NCBI GenBank assembly: GCA_036365515.1 | Contig: CM070876.1 | Coordinates: 95,117,300 to 95,181,299 of the forward strand | Origin: Torymus aiolomorphi | Taxonomy: Eukaryota > Arthropoda > Insecta > Hymenoptera > Torymidae | Length of the DNA stretch: 64,000 nt | Direction of reading: 5' to 3' | The notes under the pieces: generated by a model | Databases searched by the model: none | Told to the model about the DNA's origin: nothing | The model's input: the letters and a program-made list of their open reading frames with translations, nothing else | In this document: one piece after another, positions 11,196 to 22,127 of the stretch | Layout: each line of letters opens with the position of its first letter | Position numbering within the stretch: the first letter of the stretch is position 1 | Program-made: the position numbers and the translations under genes

Positions 11196-12335
11196 CATTC
11201 AGAAACATTTGAATCACGTGAAACACTATCGTACGACGGGGGAGGCGTCTCACATGATCCTCTTCGTCGGGTAATAGACGGTATAAAACAACAAGCCATA
11301 CGTCGACAATCCGTAGGGTGACAGACGGGAGCTCCACATCGGGTGTTCATTCCTCTGATCTCCTCGGCCTGCCCAGACTCATTAGGTGAAGGAGACCTCA
11401 GAGGAGAAGTGAACCTCTGGACGGCAGGCGCGGTGATAATCTGGCGAGGATATTCCGCCGTGGCCTCAGATGACCGAATCGGACTAAAATCAGGTTCACG
11501 ACTACCAATACTGCTAGAAGGAGAACCCTGGCGATTAAGTACGGAGCGCCAAGCCTTGCCCGCTCCTAAAGGCACCGTTGGGATGGTCACCTGCCGTGGG
11601 AGGTGAACACCATTGCTCTATTTCAGGTGATACCTCGGAGTCTACAACACTTTGGGAGCGCAAGTGCTGCCTTCTCGGATTACTATGGGAACGCTGTAAT
11701 AAGAGAATTATTATTAAATAAGAGAATCAAGCAATATACCAATGGCACTGTGGGAGAATTGTCAATTTGTTTTCCTACAGTAAAAAAAAAAAAAAAAGAG
11801 AGAAAGAGACAAAAAGAAAAAACATGACTATGTACGCATATTACCTGCATTCGTCTCGCAGTCGCACATCGCCGGGCATCTCTCACTCGAGCCGATAAGG
11901 CCTGCCGCATCTGCTCTAAGGTCGGTCTGGAGGTTGGAGCAAACCATGAGGGAGGCGGCTGCGGTCCATTGAAGCGAGGGAAACCCTGTCGTGGATTCCT
12001 CGCGGTTGGTGGCCACAATCGCTCCTCGATCCCGCAAGATTGCTCAGTCCTGGCAGAACTTTCGCACTCCGAAGGAAAAGCCTGCGAGGTCGGCATAGGT
12101 CGAGGCCGGGAGCAGCTTCGACCACGTGCATTATGTTCCCGCGCACGACACGCCTGTCAAGAGGAGAAAACATGTATATTGACAAAAAAAACTAAGAAGC
12201 AAACAACCAGAAGACCAAATCGAATTATAAAGGATGTTACAACTCACACGATTAGAATAATTATGTGACACCGGCGCCGGGTTGGCCAATGTGGATGATA
12301 AATTGGCAGTTGATGTAACGTCCGGAGAAAGACAT
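11195..12335 (-). pseudogene. Spliced Pro/Ser/Arg-rich minus-strand gene, copy A
   Basis: Exons are inferred from splice signals. The first ends at 12248 with donor GTGAGT. The second is 12153-11845 (103 codons) after a polypyrimidine tract with CAG and ending in donor GTAATA. The third begins at 11693 after TTATTACAG. Exon 2 encodes an Arg/Ser/Pro-rich stretch (GRSCSRPRP, PQPPPSW) then a charged helix (LEQMRQALSARVRDARR). Exon 3 is Ser/Pro-rich but needs a frame change near 11595 to continue to 11195. The exon 1 reading frame is unclear: the ATG at 12335 does not stay open. Residue order and splicing resemble the gene at 22046-21267, suggesting one family. Function is unknown. Confidence 0.5.
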
Positions 12336-12522
12336 TGTGATTGCTGACTGACTTCTTCAACTGAAACTAGCAGTCGCGCCGCGCCTTATATATACTGGAA
12401 ACTAAGCCACTTCGTGGGGGCACTTCGGCAACATCAGCACAAAAGTTGGACGGACACAGAAAGAGACACATATAAGACAGAGACACAACACATACATATA
12501 TTAGAACGCCATGTAGGAGCAT
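12249..12522. other. Interval between the two minus-strand genes
   Basis: The stretch from 12523 down to about 12395 lies between the stop of the JmjC gene and the TATA box of copy A. No terminator or polyadenylation signal of the upstream gene is obvious. Spacing of about 130 bp suggests compact, virus-like packing. Confidence 0.3.
12384..12394 (-). promoter_or_regulatory. TATA box of copy A gene
   Basis: On the minus strand TATATATAAGG is followed about 30 nt downstream by a TCAGTT initiator-like sequence and then exon 1 (near 12335-12248). Position relative to the inferred first exon supports a core promoter. Confidence 0.45.
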
Positions 12523-14904
12523 TTAAGAAGGCTCCGGATAAGGGCAGGTTCTGCGGTGCTTTTGAATCTGCCTGGACGGGAATGACCTGCGACACTTCTC
12601 GCACACTGAATCCCCCACACGGCAATTAGACTCATGACGCCGGAAATGGTTGGTGCTGATGAGCTTCTTACACGTGGAACACAGCATATATCCAACTTTA
12701 GCTTTATCACGGGGGTGAACTGACAAATAATGTCTCTGTAAACCACTAAACGTTACAAAAAGGTTTGAGCAAAGTCTACAAGTGAACACGTCAGTCCTTT
12801 TTCTTGGCACATGGCGACGAGCATGAATCCGCGCCACACCAACCGTAGGAGCCATATTGACACAATTCTCCGTTAGGCACTCATGGAAGGGTATAGGTCG
12901 GGAACTAGAGATTTCTCCGAAGCACCTATTCCTGACGATGATGTCAATGGCGGTGTCAGGGCACTTACAGTAGACTTGCGCTAGCCCACCATTCCACGAG
13001 GGCCCACCAACATTCACGGCCTCGGCTAATAACAGTTCAGTGTTGATGACTTGGTGATATACAGCTTCACGCACATACACTGCTGACCGGGACGCTGACA
13101 CACCAGTTGGTACGGAATCCCCTTGGCCCGAAGAAAGTCTGGAGAAATCATAATTCTTTTATGATTCACCTGATAAGGGCAGAAAGGTTCCCACGAAGAC
13201 ACGTTCTCTCCAGCGGCCCTCATGTCACCAAGCATATCCGACAAGGCGTCACACAGGGCGTGAGAATAAGCTGGATTAACGAAGATCCAGATCTTTTAGG
13301 CATCGGCTTCGCCCCAATGCACCACGTTGAGGGAATCCAGATACCCGTCTTCAGGATGCATCTGCGAAAACGAGAGCCCGCCGGAGAGATAGTACAACGG
13401 GACGTTTATCCCCGGAGAATCAGTAATCGCAGGATTTCTCGCCGGACTGATATGATATGGCGCGTCCTTGAGAAATGATGGCAGCGTCATTCTATCATTA
13501 GAGAAATTCATAGCATATACCGGTCGCTTCCGTCCTGCAGCAATGCTTTCAATCATTGAAGTTACGACTTGTTCGACAACCAACAAAGATGCAGTCGAGT
13601 CAAGTGCCGGTATACCGCTCTCGAACGAAAAGAAATTTTTGATTAATAATTAAAATCAGTACTTTTTATTTCTCCAATTAACATAAAGGAATTATCATAA
13701 TAGGGGCAACAAGTAAAGGGTTAAGAAGAATACCTTGAATCGAGGAATTAAATCTTGTAGAGTTCCAGTGACAAGACCACCATCCTTATCGTTTAAATAG
13801 ACTCCTTTGACGTCAGCTCGCCGTAAACGAAGAGACTCAATAGACACCTCAGGTGATGAGACAATTCGATTTAATTGGGCCATTGCTATCTCTCGGGGAA
13901 CAGACGGTAGTATATTAGGAAACTGGAAAAAAACTATACATAATAAAACAATATTAGGAAATCGAAATTATATTAATATTATCTTAGAAAATCATTTGAA
14001 AAAAATAAACCGCTAAGGAAATATTAGGAATACAGGTTTTTCTAGAGGGTATAATTACTTGAATCATATTAATAATATTAATAATTCACCTTTGTTTGAC
14101 ACACCGAGGTACAAACGATTCCACGTCATTTTTACGTTGATTTAAAGTACTTAAATCTAAGAAAATCAGGTATTTTTTAAACATATCTAATTTTAATATC
14201 TCACTATAAAACATATGTAGCCTTCAAAATAAACGTTTCAAGAGTTCAAAAAAAAAAAAAAAGAAAAGTTTTTTAGAATAAAAATATTTATTATTGTATT
14301 TTTTATGACGATTTTTTATCGATGGGTTACAAATAACCCCAGTGTGTCAAGTATGCTACACCGGGGAAGTGTGTCAAACAAAATTTAATATACTACATTC
14401 TAATAAATTAAATAAAAGGGTAGTATTCTGTTAAATGTAAATCAACTATTTACGCCCGAGGTTCTAGTTTATCACTACGAAGATTTGTATAATGCAAGTA
14501 AATCTAAGAAAAAAAGAAAAGAAAAAAAGAGTAATAAGAGTATATATTTAGTAGAGAGAAAATAAGTCTAAAGCAAAGAAAAAAAGCCAAAAGCGGAAGA
14601 AATGAAATGAAAAAAATATATATATGATTTTTAAATAGAATAAGCATGGAATCGATTCTGAGAAAAAAATTGAGAGTTTACATTTACAGGGAATACCCTG
14701 ATGGAATTACATACTAGTAATTAATCGAAATAAATAAATAGATAATAATATTAAAAAACCTACCACATGTACAAATTTATGTGCGTGAGACCCAGTCGGC
14801 TTGTGAATAAAATCAAGCATCCTTGATAAACACATATCCTTGTGGATACAAACAAATTCTTGAACCTCACCGCCGTAAAAAATATGTTCAGTCTCATAGC
14901 TCAT
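12523..14904 (-). pseudogene. JmjC-domain protein with three C2H2-type fingers
   Basis: A three-exon model keeps phase 0 throughout: 14904-14764 (47 codons, donor GTAGGT), 13922-13734 (63 codons, acceptor TTTTTTTCCAG, donor GTATTC) and about 13619-12523. Exon 3 carries a JmjC fold: MHPEDGYLDSLN with the iron ligands H-x-E (codons 13358-13350), NVVHWGEAD, KIWIFVNPAYSHAL, ISPDFLRAKGIPY, QRPG, then VYHQV with the third His (13056-13054) and AEAVNVGG. Three fingers follow, C108/C111/H124/H129, then two C2HC types. JmjC proteins are Fe(II)/2-oxoglutarate oxygenases, commonly histone demethylases; this looks KDM4-like. An in-frame TAA (13298-13296) and a one-base loss near 13090 break the copy. It lies antisense just downstream of the gypsy pol. 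Confidence 0.65.
13923..14763. other. Inferred intron 1 of the JmjC gene, AT-rich
   Basis: The stretch is bounded by GTAGGT (14763-14758, minus) and TTTTTTTCCAG (ending 13923). Content is AT-rich with a poly-A tract near 14250 and no open frame worth reporting. At about 840 bp it is far longer than the other inferred introns, so an old insertion is possible. Confidence 0.45.
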
Positions 14905-14962
14905 TTTGGCACAGTAGCTTTGAAAAGCCGATTATGAATGAACAACATGCGAGCGTAATCTA

Positions 14963-15170
14963 GAGACCGCCAGTTACTACCATAATTACGCCGCATGTCC
15001 GTGTGCTGCAGGCTAAGCGCAGCACAGGTAGAGCGCCAGATACTACCATAATTACGCCGCATGTCCGTGTGCTGCAGGCTAAGCGCAGCACAGGTAGAGC
15101 GCCAGTTACTACCACAATTACGCCGCGTGTCCGTGTACCGCAGGCTAGCGCAGCGCAAGCCGAGCGCCAC
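14963..15170. repeat. 66-bp tandem repeat, three copies, upstream of JmjC gene
   Basis: The anchor CAG(T/A)TACTACCA recurs at 14971, 15037 and 15103, exactly 66 bp apart. Each unit has ATTACGCCGC, GTCCGTGT and GCAGGCTAAGCGCAGC. The array is GC-rich in an AT-rich setting and lies 60-270 bp upstream of the inferred JmjC start codon (minus strand), where a promoter would sit. Confidence 0.85.
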
Positions 15171-15171
15171 A

Positions 15172-16802
15172 TAAGGTGAAACGCGCTATAGCGGGACAGC
15201 ATTTTTTGTTATGGATTTCGCCATTTTAAATGAAACATAATTATTTTTTAAAAGCTTTAACACAATATTCAAATTATTTAAAGTAATTTTCATTATAAAA
15301 AAAAAAAAAAATTTTTCAACTGATATTTTAATTGTATTAACAAAAATAAGTCTAACCTATAGTTGGACATTGGACATATTGAATTCAAACTACGCTAATA
15401 CCTGGACAGAGGTGCAACCTATACCGGGACAAATTAAATTTAAATGCAATTATATTGGCAAATTGAACTTTATTGAATCATTAACTTCAGTTATACATCG
15501 AAATATAATATTTAACAGTAAATAAACAAAAAATTGAAATCCTTCCTTGTTTAATTGGCATTTTTTGTTGCAAAACAAGCATTTCAGGACATGATAGTTT
15601 TTCTCCAGGTCGTCTAATTTTGTGCATAATTTTGTTTTCTCTTCCTTGATTTCATCTCAATTTTCTTTAATTTTTTTAGACCTTATTTTTTTACATTATC
15701 GTACAACTACTTTACATTATTTATGTTAATCTATTATTTTTTTATATTTCATGTATTATATTGATGAAGAATCTTAAGTAGGCTATATATTAAATGTTAA
15801 AAGTTTAGTTTTCGAGTGAATAGCATCCTTAGCATCACAAATTAGATTTTATATAAAAAAGTTTATAATCTGAACAAATACATTTGTTAAGAGTTATTTT
15901 GACATAGATAATTTCCTTTCACTTACTGTTTTAATACAACTTACCTTCTAACTACTTTTGAGGTTATGTTTTGAAGCTACTAATTTTCACAGTTGTTACA
16001 GCACTAGCCAAGACTATTCAGATACATACTAATTAATAATTTATTCAAGTTGTTATTTACGTACAATTACTTCAATAATTGTACTATTTCTGTAGAAAAC
16101 CCATGCGTAGATTGCACTGTCCGACTTACGGAATGCGCGTATCGAATACTTACCTATAGTTGGACAGCTATTGCTGTCGTGTCCCGGTATGGAGCACTCG
16201 TATTTCAAAATAGGTCTATAGTTGGACATGGAATATTTTAATACATAATTATAATTTAAGTTCTGTTTACTTCCTAATTTATTTCAAAATATGAATATTT
16301 TGATTTGTGATCATTATTTTTTGACTTTGGGGTTAAATTATGTCTTTTTTCTTATAAAAGGTCAAGCTATAAAAAATACATGATTTGTATGAAATTAGAC
16401 TACTTTAAATGCGATTTGGAGGTAAACTTTTAATTTATTTGATACCACTCTAACCTCAAAATCACAACTTTGATATGATTTTTCGGCGCTCGTGGTATAA
16501 AATACCGCTCGAAACTAGTGCGTAAGTCGATTATTTAGGTGGTGTGACTTTTTCGCACTCGCTTCGCTCGTGCAAAAAGTCACACCATCTAAATAATCGA
16601 CTTCCCCACCCGTGTCGAAATGTACTATTATAGTTTAAATTAATATTTAAATCAAACAATATTCACGCCTACTTGTAGCTAAGACCTTGGAATATTTAAA
16701 ATAATTATTTTACTGCTTAAACATTTATTTTACTATGAGAATTTAACTGTCCGGGTATAGGCATCACTTTTAGCTTGTCCCGACTTAGGACATTTCACCT
16801 TA
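15172..16802. mobile_element. 1.6-kb TIR element, non-coding
   Basis: The left end TAAGGTGAAACG and the right end (reverse complement TAAGGTGAAATG) form imperfect inverted repeats of about 28 bp, each followed inward by GGGACA. Flanks outside the element resume similar sequence (GCGCCA to the left, CTACCACA to the right), matching the 66-bp repeat unit, so the element appears inserted in that array. Variants of CTATAGTTGGACA recur subterminally (15357, 16150, 16211). No transposase is visible; a 50-70 residue ORF at 16050 is not recognisable. Confidence 0.55.
16524..16603. repeat. 35-bp-arm hairpin
   Basis: Arms at 16524-16558 and 16570-16603 are nearly exact reverse complements (AAGTCGATTATTTAG with GTGTGACTTTTT) around an 11-nt loop containing TCGCTTCGC. 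It lies inside the TIR element near its right end. Confidence 0.85.
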
Positions 16803-17264
16803 CTACCACAACGACAGCGTATACACGTATGATAGGAATAAGTGAATGATATTATGAATTACGGCCACTTTTATATGAATAAAAGAGATTATAAGATACA
16901 GACTAGATAAGGATTAGGATTTCAATTTAAATCATTACAAGTGTAAAGGTGATCGATTATTGTTCAATAGATAGACAAGAAATTATAATGAATCATGAAC
17001 AAAATTTTTAGTAACAGTTAATTATTAATTTTTTTATGTTAGTGTAATCGCATTGAAAGTAATCGATTACGTATTAATAATTAAGATGTAACAATAATAT
17101 TATATCATTATTATTAATTAGAGCGCCGGAAATAAATAGAAATCGTTTAAACAATTATCAAAACGTAGCAGAACATTTAAGGAAAAAACAACTTAATATA
17201 GTAAATGCAACATCATTAGTTATCATATAATAACCGTATAAAATAAGAAAAATTATAATCTACG
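16803..17264. other. AT-rich spacer
   Basis: No gene, repeat family or regulatory element recognised. CTACG at 17260-17264 may be the target duplication of the BEL element that follows. Confidence 0.4.
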
Positions 17265-17687
17265 TGTACACGAATGAACGTATACGGAGTTTATATTGTT
17301 AGGGTTTATCGCCGAGAGAAAATAATGAATTGTATTGACTGTGAAAGTCTTTGCTCCAACCCACTTTACGAAAGTAAAGTTGTAGCAAGAGGAATATGAA
17401 CGCTACGCGCGTTCGAGTAAAATAGGCAAGCAATACGCAATGTATATGCAACAGGCAAACTAACAATACGAGAGCCTCATGTATTATCAGCACGGCAAAA
17501 ATTAGCAATTGGGCAATAAGTAAAGCAAGGGGTAAGTAAAAGTAAGGCAAATAATTTTTGGCGAGGGAGACGGCGAGTGCGTGGCGCAGGCTCCTAACTT
17601 AAGCACGTGGGGTGATGTTTTTCATCGAAGGTTGCGCGCTGGGCGCTTGCCATGTAGCGGTCATTTTAGGTACTACAATTCCGAACA
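17265..17687 (-). repeat. BEL/Pao 3' LTR
   Basis: A 423-bp copy nearly identical to 19839-20260. Read on the plus strand it starts TGTACACGAATG and ends TCCGAACA, giving the TG...CA ends of an LTR. Given the minus-strand gag this is the 3' LTR. The few differences from its partner (for example G/A and deletion changes around 17327 and 17570) suggest a fairly young insertion. Confidence 0.92.
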
Positions 17688-17757
17688 TACCGCCTGCTTT
17701 CGTCCATATAATGGGCGAACAGAATTAGTTTAGCAGACATTTAAACCGATCTGAAAA

Positions 17758-19684
17758 CTAAGATTGAACTGTTGCAATTGGAGACGTTGAGGTGTTAAGT
17801 TTGGCAATAGGTCCGCTAGTAATCCATCCGAAGATTGTGCGTTGGGCCATTGGAGTTCCGGAAGGTCCTTTGATCTGTCCGTTGAGCAAGATCTCTGGGA
17901 AGATGTCAGCACCAAGTAAAATATCAATTTCAGCAGGTGTTTCTCTGAAATCGTCTGCTAATTCTAATCCCTTTAAATGGGTCCAGGCATTCTTTAGTTT
18001 ATGGCATCTTTGCGTGTATTTTGTAATAAAAGAAAGTACTAGTGCGTTTAACTGCAAATGTGCTTTAGGGTTGAAAGCCGATGTAAGTTGCAAAGTGGTT
18101 CGGCCCTTAGCAGGGATGTGAGAATAACCTTCAATACCACTGAACGGCACTGTCGTGGCAGAGTATGGTTGTTCAAGCTTCTTTAATAACACCTCGGATA
18201 CAAAAGAACTTTGGGATCCAGAATCTATCATAGCTCGAGCAGTATGAATTCTGCCATCAGCACCACGTAGTTTCACCATCGCGGTAGCCAGAAGAGCAGG
18301 TTCTACACCGGAGCTTTGAGCTACTAAATTTAGTTGCAGCTCAGTGTTGGTAGTAAAAGAGGGACCAGTGAAAGCGACGAGATTATGTATGGGTTCACTG
18401 GCAGACACGTGAGAACTTGTATTTATATCTTCGCGAAGAAGCGTATGGTGTTGTTTGCTACATATGATACATCTTCTGTCAGATCGGCAATTACTGATCG
18501 GGTGAAACTCGAGACAATTGAAACATAACTTCCTTTTTTTCATGAAGATTTTTCGTTCACTGGCGGTTTTGGCTTTGAAGGCGTCGCAACGAGTAATGAA
18601 ATGTGCGTCTGAACAAAAAGGCACACTTGTCGGTAAACGTAGCATCAGAGCTAATTGATCTCTTTTCTGGAGTTTTAGATTTACTTAACTTAGACGCGGA
18701 GGTAGTTTTTAAAAAATCAATACGTTCGGTGATGAACCGACTAAGTTGGACAAAAGTAGGGGGATCGGCACTTTTACTGACTTGTTTTTCCCACTCGCAT
18801 AAGGTTTTGAAATCAAGCTTATGAGAAATGATAGGCACGAGAAGATCATCCCATTGATTGGTTGGCCTTTTAGGTTGCTCTAAAGCGGAGATTGCATTTG
18901 TTGTTAAATTAAGAAGGGATTGTAATTGAGATGGAGAATCGGAACTTACGGCAGACAAATCGAGTGGTGTCTTGGTATAAATGGCAACAAGTTGACGTTT
19001 GTTTGTATAGTGATCTTCTATCTATTTCCAGGCAATAGGGAAGTTGAGATCTGTAATTTGAATTGTTTTGAGCATATCAGCTGCTTCTCCTTGAACGTTC
19101 GTTTTCAATTGTTGTAATTTCTCTGAAATAGATAGTCGTTCATCTTTGATGATAGTAGCTTTAAATAGATCTTTAAAATCTAGCCAGTCGGTGAATTTAC
19201 CGGAAAAGGTAGGAACTTCAATGTTAGGTAACTTTCTTGTGGAGACTGGTTGCTGCGCAACAGGCACATTAGCTTGTTGAGGGAATTGTTTAAGCCAATG
19301 GGCTATATCGACCACTGCATTTATGTAACTATCTTCAGTCGCCCCATAGCAGTCAGTAACAAAATAGTCACTCTTGCTTGTGCTTTCAAATTTCTGGGAT
19401 AGGACAATAGTATGATTTTCTTGGAATTCTTTCCAATTTTTCTCTAATATTTGTAGCTTAGCTTCGAGAAGCTCACGAGTAATATTGTCCTTACCAGCTT
19501 TCTTAATATTGTCACTAGAATGACAAATTCGCTTAAATAATTGGAACTGACGTTCGATGGTTTGCGTAAGTGAAAGTGATGGCATTTTGAGCGAAAAAAG
19601 AGTAAGCAGATCCTTGAGTGTTATGAGAATTTGTGTGGTGTATCCGCCCGCCGTGCAGAGTGGCAGAAGCGAGAGCTCAATCAC
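17758..19684 (-). pseudogene. BEL/Pao Gag and aspartic protease (pol deleted)
   Basis: Gag runs from about 19684 and shows the family signature LPNIEVPTFSGKFTDW and LQQLKTNVQGEA. An in-frame TAG lies at 19022-19024 and the frame resumes (NKRQLVAIY). A shift near 18625 leads into the 18645-17758 frame with two zinc knuckles (Cys41/Cys44/His48/Cys53 and Cys59/Cys62 onwards) and an aspartic protease with the active site MIDSGSQSSFV (Asp141). The frame ends at IFGWITSGPI, just where RT should begin. RT, RNase H and integrase are absent and the 3' LTR follows about 70 bp later. The element could only have moved with proteins supplied by another BEL. Confidence 0.88.
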
Positions 19685-19838
19685 ACGATTGGTTTCGTTA
19701 GGAGGTTGTAAATCTCCAACGAACTAACTTTGCCAAAGGTCGTAAATCTTTGGCAATTGATGAAACAATCTGAGAATTTACTTACTTTGAAAGTATTTCT
19801 CTCGATTGGCAACCCTATCCGGCTCGAAGGACCAAAAA

Positions 19839-20260
19839 TGTACACGAATGAACGTATACGGAGTTTATATTGTTAGGGTTTATCGCCGAGAGAAAATAAT
19901 AAATTGTATTGACTCTGAAAGTCTTTGCTCCAACCCACTTTACGAAAGTAAAGTTGTAGCAAGAGGAATATGAACGCTACGCGCGTTCGAGTAAAATAGG
20001 CAAGCAATACGCAATGTATATGCAACAGGCAAACTAACAATACGAGAGACTCACTTATTATCAGCAAGGCAAAAATTAGCAATTGGGCAATAAGTAAAGC
20101 AAGGGGTAAGTAAAAGTAAGGCAAATAATGTTTGGCGAGGGAGACGGCGAGTGAGTGGCGCAGGCCCCTACTTAAGCGCGTGGGGTGATGTTTTTCATTG
20201 AAGGTTGCGCGCTTGGCGCTTGCCATCTAGCGATCACTTTGGGTACTACAATTCCGAACA
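19839..20260 (-). repeat. BEL/Pao 5' LTR
   Basis: A 422-bp partner of 17265-17687, with plus-strand start TGTACACGAATG and end TCCGAACA. Flanking pentamers CTACG (17260-17264) and CTATG (20261-20265) differ by one transition and probably are the 5-bp target duplication. In element orientation the LTR is followed by TTTTTGGTCCTTCGAGCCGG, a BEL-type leader that should hold the primer-binding site. Confidence 0.92.
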
Positions 20261-20265
20261 CTATG

Positions 20266-20705
20266 CAATCCAGGAATGTAAGATTTGCAGAATCAATCGC
20301 GCCACTCCAAATTTATAAGTCAGCTCATTCATGAAATTGAAAGATACGGTACAATGACCGCAGGTATAATTCTTAGAAAGAAGGAAGCAGAAAGTAAGCA
20401 AAACCATTTTTTGCACTTGCTTCTAGAATCATTGATTTAAATGCATTAAATATTCCATAGCGAGAAAAAATATAATGTTTCAAAAAAATAACAATTACGG
20501 AAAGTATAACAATAAAAATACACATATTAAGTGTCAATTACGACACAATTTATAATTATAATCGCATTGATTAGATTTAATTTATTTTCAAAATTTATTT
20601 AAATTAATATCAAAAAATAGGAATTGACAAATAACAATGAAATGACATGACTTTTACAACAGAACATTTCCGACTTAAGAAAAAAAAAAAAAAAAACAAA
20701 AATTA
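20266..20705. other. AT-rich spacer
   Basis: No gene or repeat recognised; an A16-like tract lies near 20681-20696, next to the tRNA-like sequence. Confidence 0.4.
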
Positions 20706-20776
20706 AAGGGAGTGCGGATCGAACCCTCTACCCTTAGGTTGATAGACAAGCACCTTGCCGACCGCGCTACAAGGTG
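20706..20776 (-). ncRNA. tRNA-like pol III sequence (probable SINE head)
   Basis: On the minus strand there is an A-box-like TAGCGCGGTCGG (20769-20758) and a perfect B box GGTTCGATCC (20725-20716), 30-35 nt apart, followed by T-rich sequence ending in a long T run. The 5' part folds as CACCTTG...CAAGGTG. A proper acceptor stem cannot be formed with the 3' side, so a working tRNA is unlikely; a tRNA-derived SINE or pseudo-tRNA fits better. Confidence 0.55.
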
Positions 20777-21266
20777 ATTCTTATGAGATATGATTTAAAA
20801 CACATGATATAGAAGACATCGTGTAGTTTCTACATGAAGAAATATTAAACAATATAATTTTTTTCTTTTAAAAGGAAAAAGTAATTACTGTTATAAAGAA
20901 ATACAGATAATGGTTAAAATAAAAGTACATCAAGTAAATAAAATAAACATACAGATAGGATAGTAAATTATAATAATATATATCATAATAGGATAATAAA
21001 GGGAATAAATAAACGATGAATGTATCATTACGGTTGAACTGGTGGGCCGAGACCCACGTGCGACCACCGCATCGGCAGACTCTCGCAAGCGAGTACGGTC
21101 GCACACCGCTGCGCATAGTACACAAGAGCGCCACCGCATAGCAAGTATCATGCGGCTACGGCGTTGCGAACGACTGACACCATGCAGGTGCTTGCCATTA
21201 TATAACGATATATATATATATATAAAGAAATGCGGTGAGCCCCAAGTACTTACAAAAGAAAAAAAC
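20777..21266. other. AT-rich tract with GC-rich island, 3' of copy B gene
   Basis: 20870-21020 is AT-rich. 21040-21180 is GC-rich and has ORFs on both strands with no recognisable product. A short (AT)n lies at 21211-21222. This is the 3' flank of the minus-strand gene ending at 21267 and may contain further exons. Confidence 0.35.
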
Positions 21267-22046
21267 TTAATCCCAGCACTCAGGTTTGGAGCCCTGGCCG
21301 CCCTCAGACGTATTTCTATGTTGCTTACATGGCTTCGACGTATGCAAGTGCCGCGCGCGGCAGCTGATCCCGGCTCGAACAGACCACGCCGTCGGAGAAA
21401 CGGCCCTCGCCGAGTGATCATTAGGTGCCAAGGAGTCCCGATTCACAGAGGAGCTAGGAGAACGAGGCGAGTCACGATCTGGTACGACGTCCCGTGGCTC
21501 CAGCAGTTTCGGGCCAGGACTTGAAGGCGGCGTCATCATCGAATGGACGACCTCCCCAGCATCACAAGTATGTAACGCCTGACGATCCGCCCGAGCTATC
21601 TCTCGTTCAAGCACATCTCGCCGGCACTCAGTCTCCCTCCTCGACAGAGAACTGCGCATCCGTTCCAACAGCAGAACCGGAGCCGAAGCCGGAGCAAATG
21701 AGGGTCTCGGGTTCCAGCCTTTCGGGACACCTCGAGACGGACCCATCTGGTCACAGGGTCGACCGACGGGTTGTCGCAGCGAGCCGCCGATACCACCGGA
21801 CGATCTACGGAAAGAAGGACTCCTGCCGCGAGCGCGTCCTCTGCCACCATTGCGCCCAGGCCCTGGGCGAGGCACTTGTGGGACCTATAAGCGCAAGAAA
21901 AAAATAATAATAATAAGAATTAGGAGAACTAGTGACGAAACAATATACATAGATATATATACACGACTCACCAGAGGAGACGACGGATGGAGTGGCCTGA
22001 TGACCAACCTCACGGGGAAACCAGCAAACATTCCGGTGACTTCCAT
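21267..22046 (-). CDS. Two-exon Arg/Gly/Ser/Pro-rich protein, copy B (intact)
   Basis: Exon 1 is 22046-21972 (ATG, 25 codons, donor GTGAGT). Exon 2 is 21884-21267 (acceptor CTTATAG, 205 codons plus TAA). Phases match, giving an unbroken protein of about 230 residues. After the junction comes an Arg/Gly-rich segment (GRNGGRGRARGRSPSF), then GP and P-rich sequence, a charged helix (LLERMRSSLSRRETECRRD) and a Ser/Pro-rich tail. The order Arg/Ser-rich, Pro-rich, helix, Ser/Pro-rich and the GTGAGT intron parallel the gene at 12335-11195. The RG-rich part suggests nucleic-acid binding, but no known domain is seen. It lies head-to-head with the env-like remnant at 22641. Confidence 0.55.
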
Positions 22047-22119
22047 AGCTCCCACGAATAGCAATGATACGAATGATACGGAAAGAAAGCTACTAATGCC
22101 ATTACCTGAAACAGATCTA

Positions 22120-22127
22120 ATTTATAC
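22120..22127 (-). promoter_or_regulatory. TATA-like box of copy B gene
   Basis: GTATAAAT on the minus strand lies about 75 nt upstream of the start codon at 22046, at a plausible distance for a short 5' UTR. Confidence 0.35.

Noticed and set aside
14901..15202. Arg/Cys-rich repeated ORFs on the minus strand
   Set aside because: They are translations of the 66-bp repeat array; period 66 keeps the frame open by chance.
20706..20776. Functional tRNA gene on the minus strand
   Set aside because: The acceptor and T stems do not pair; only internal promoter boxes are convincing.
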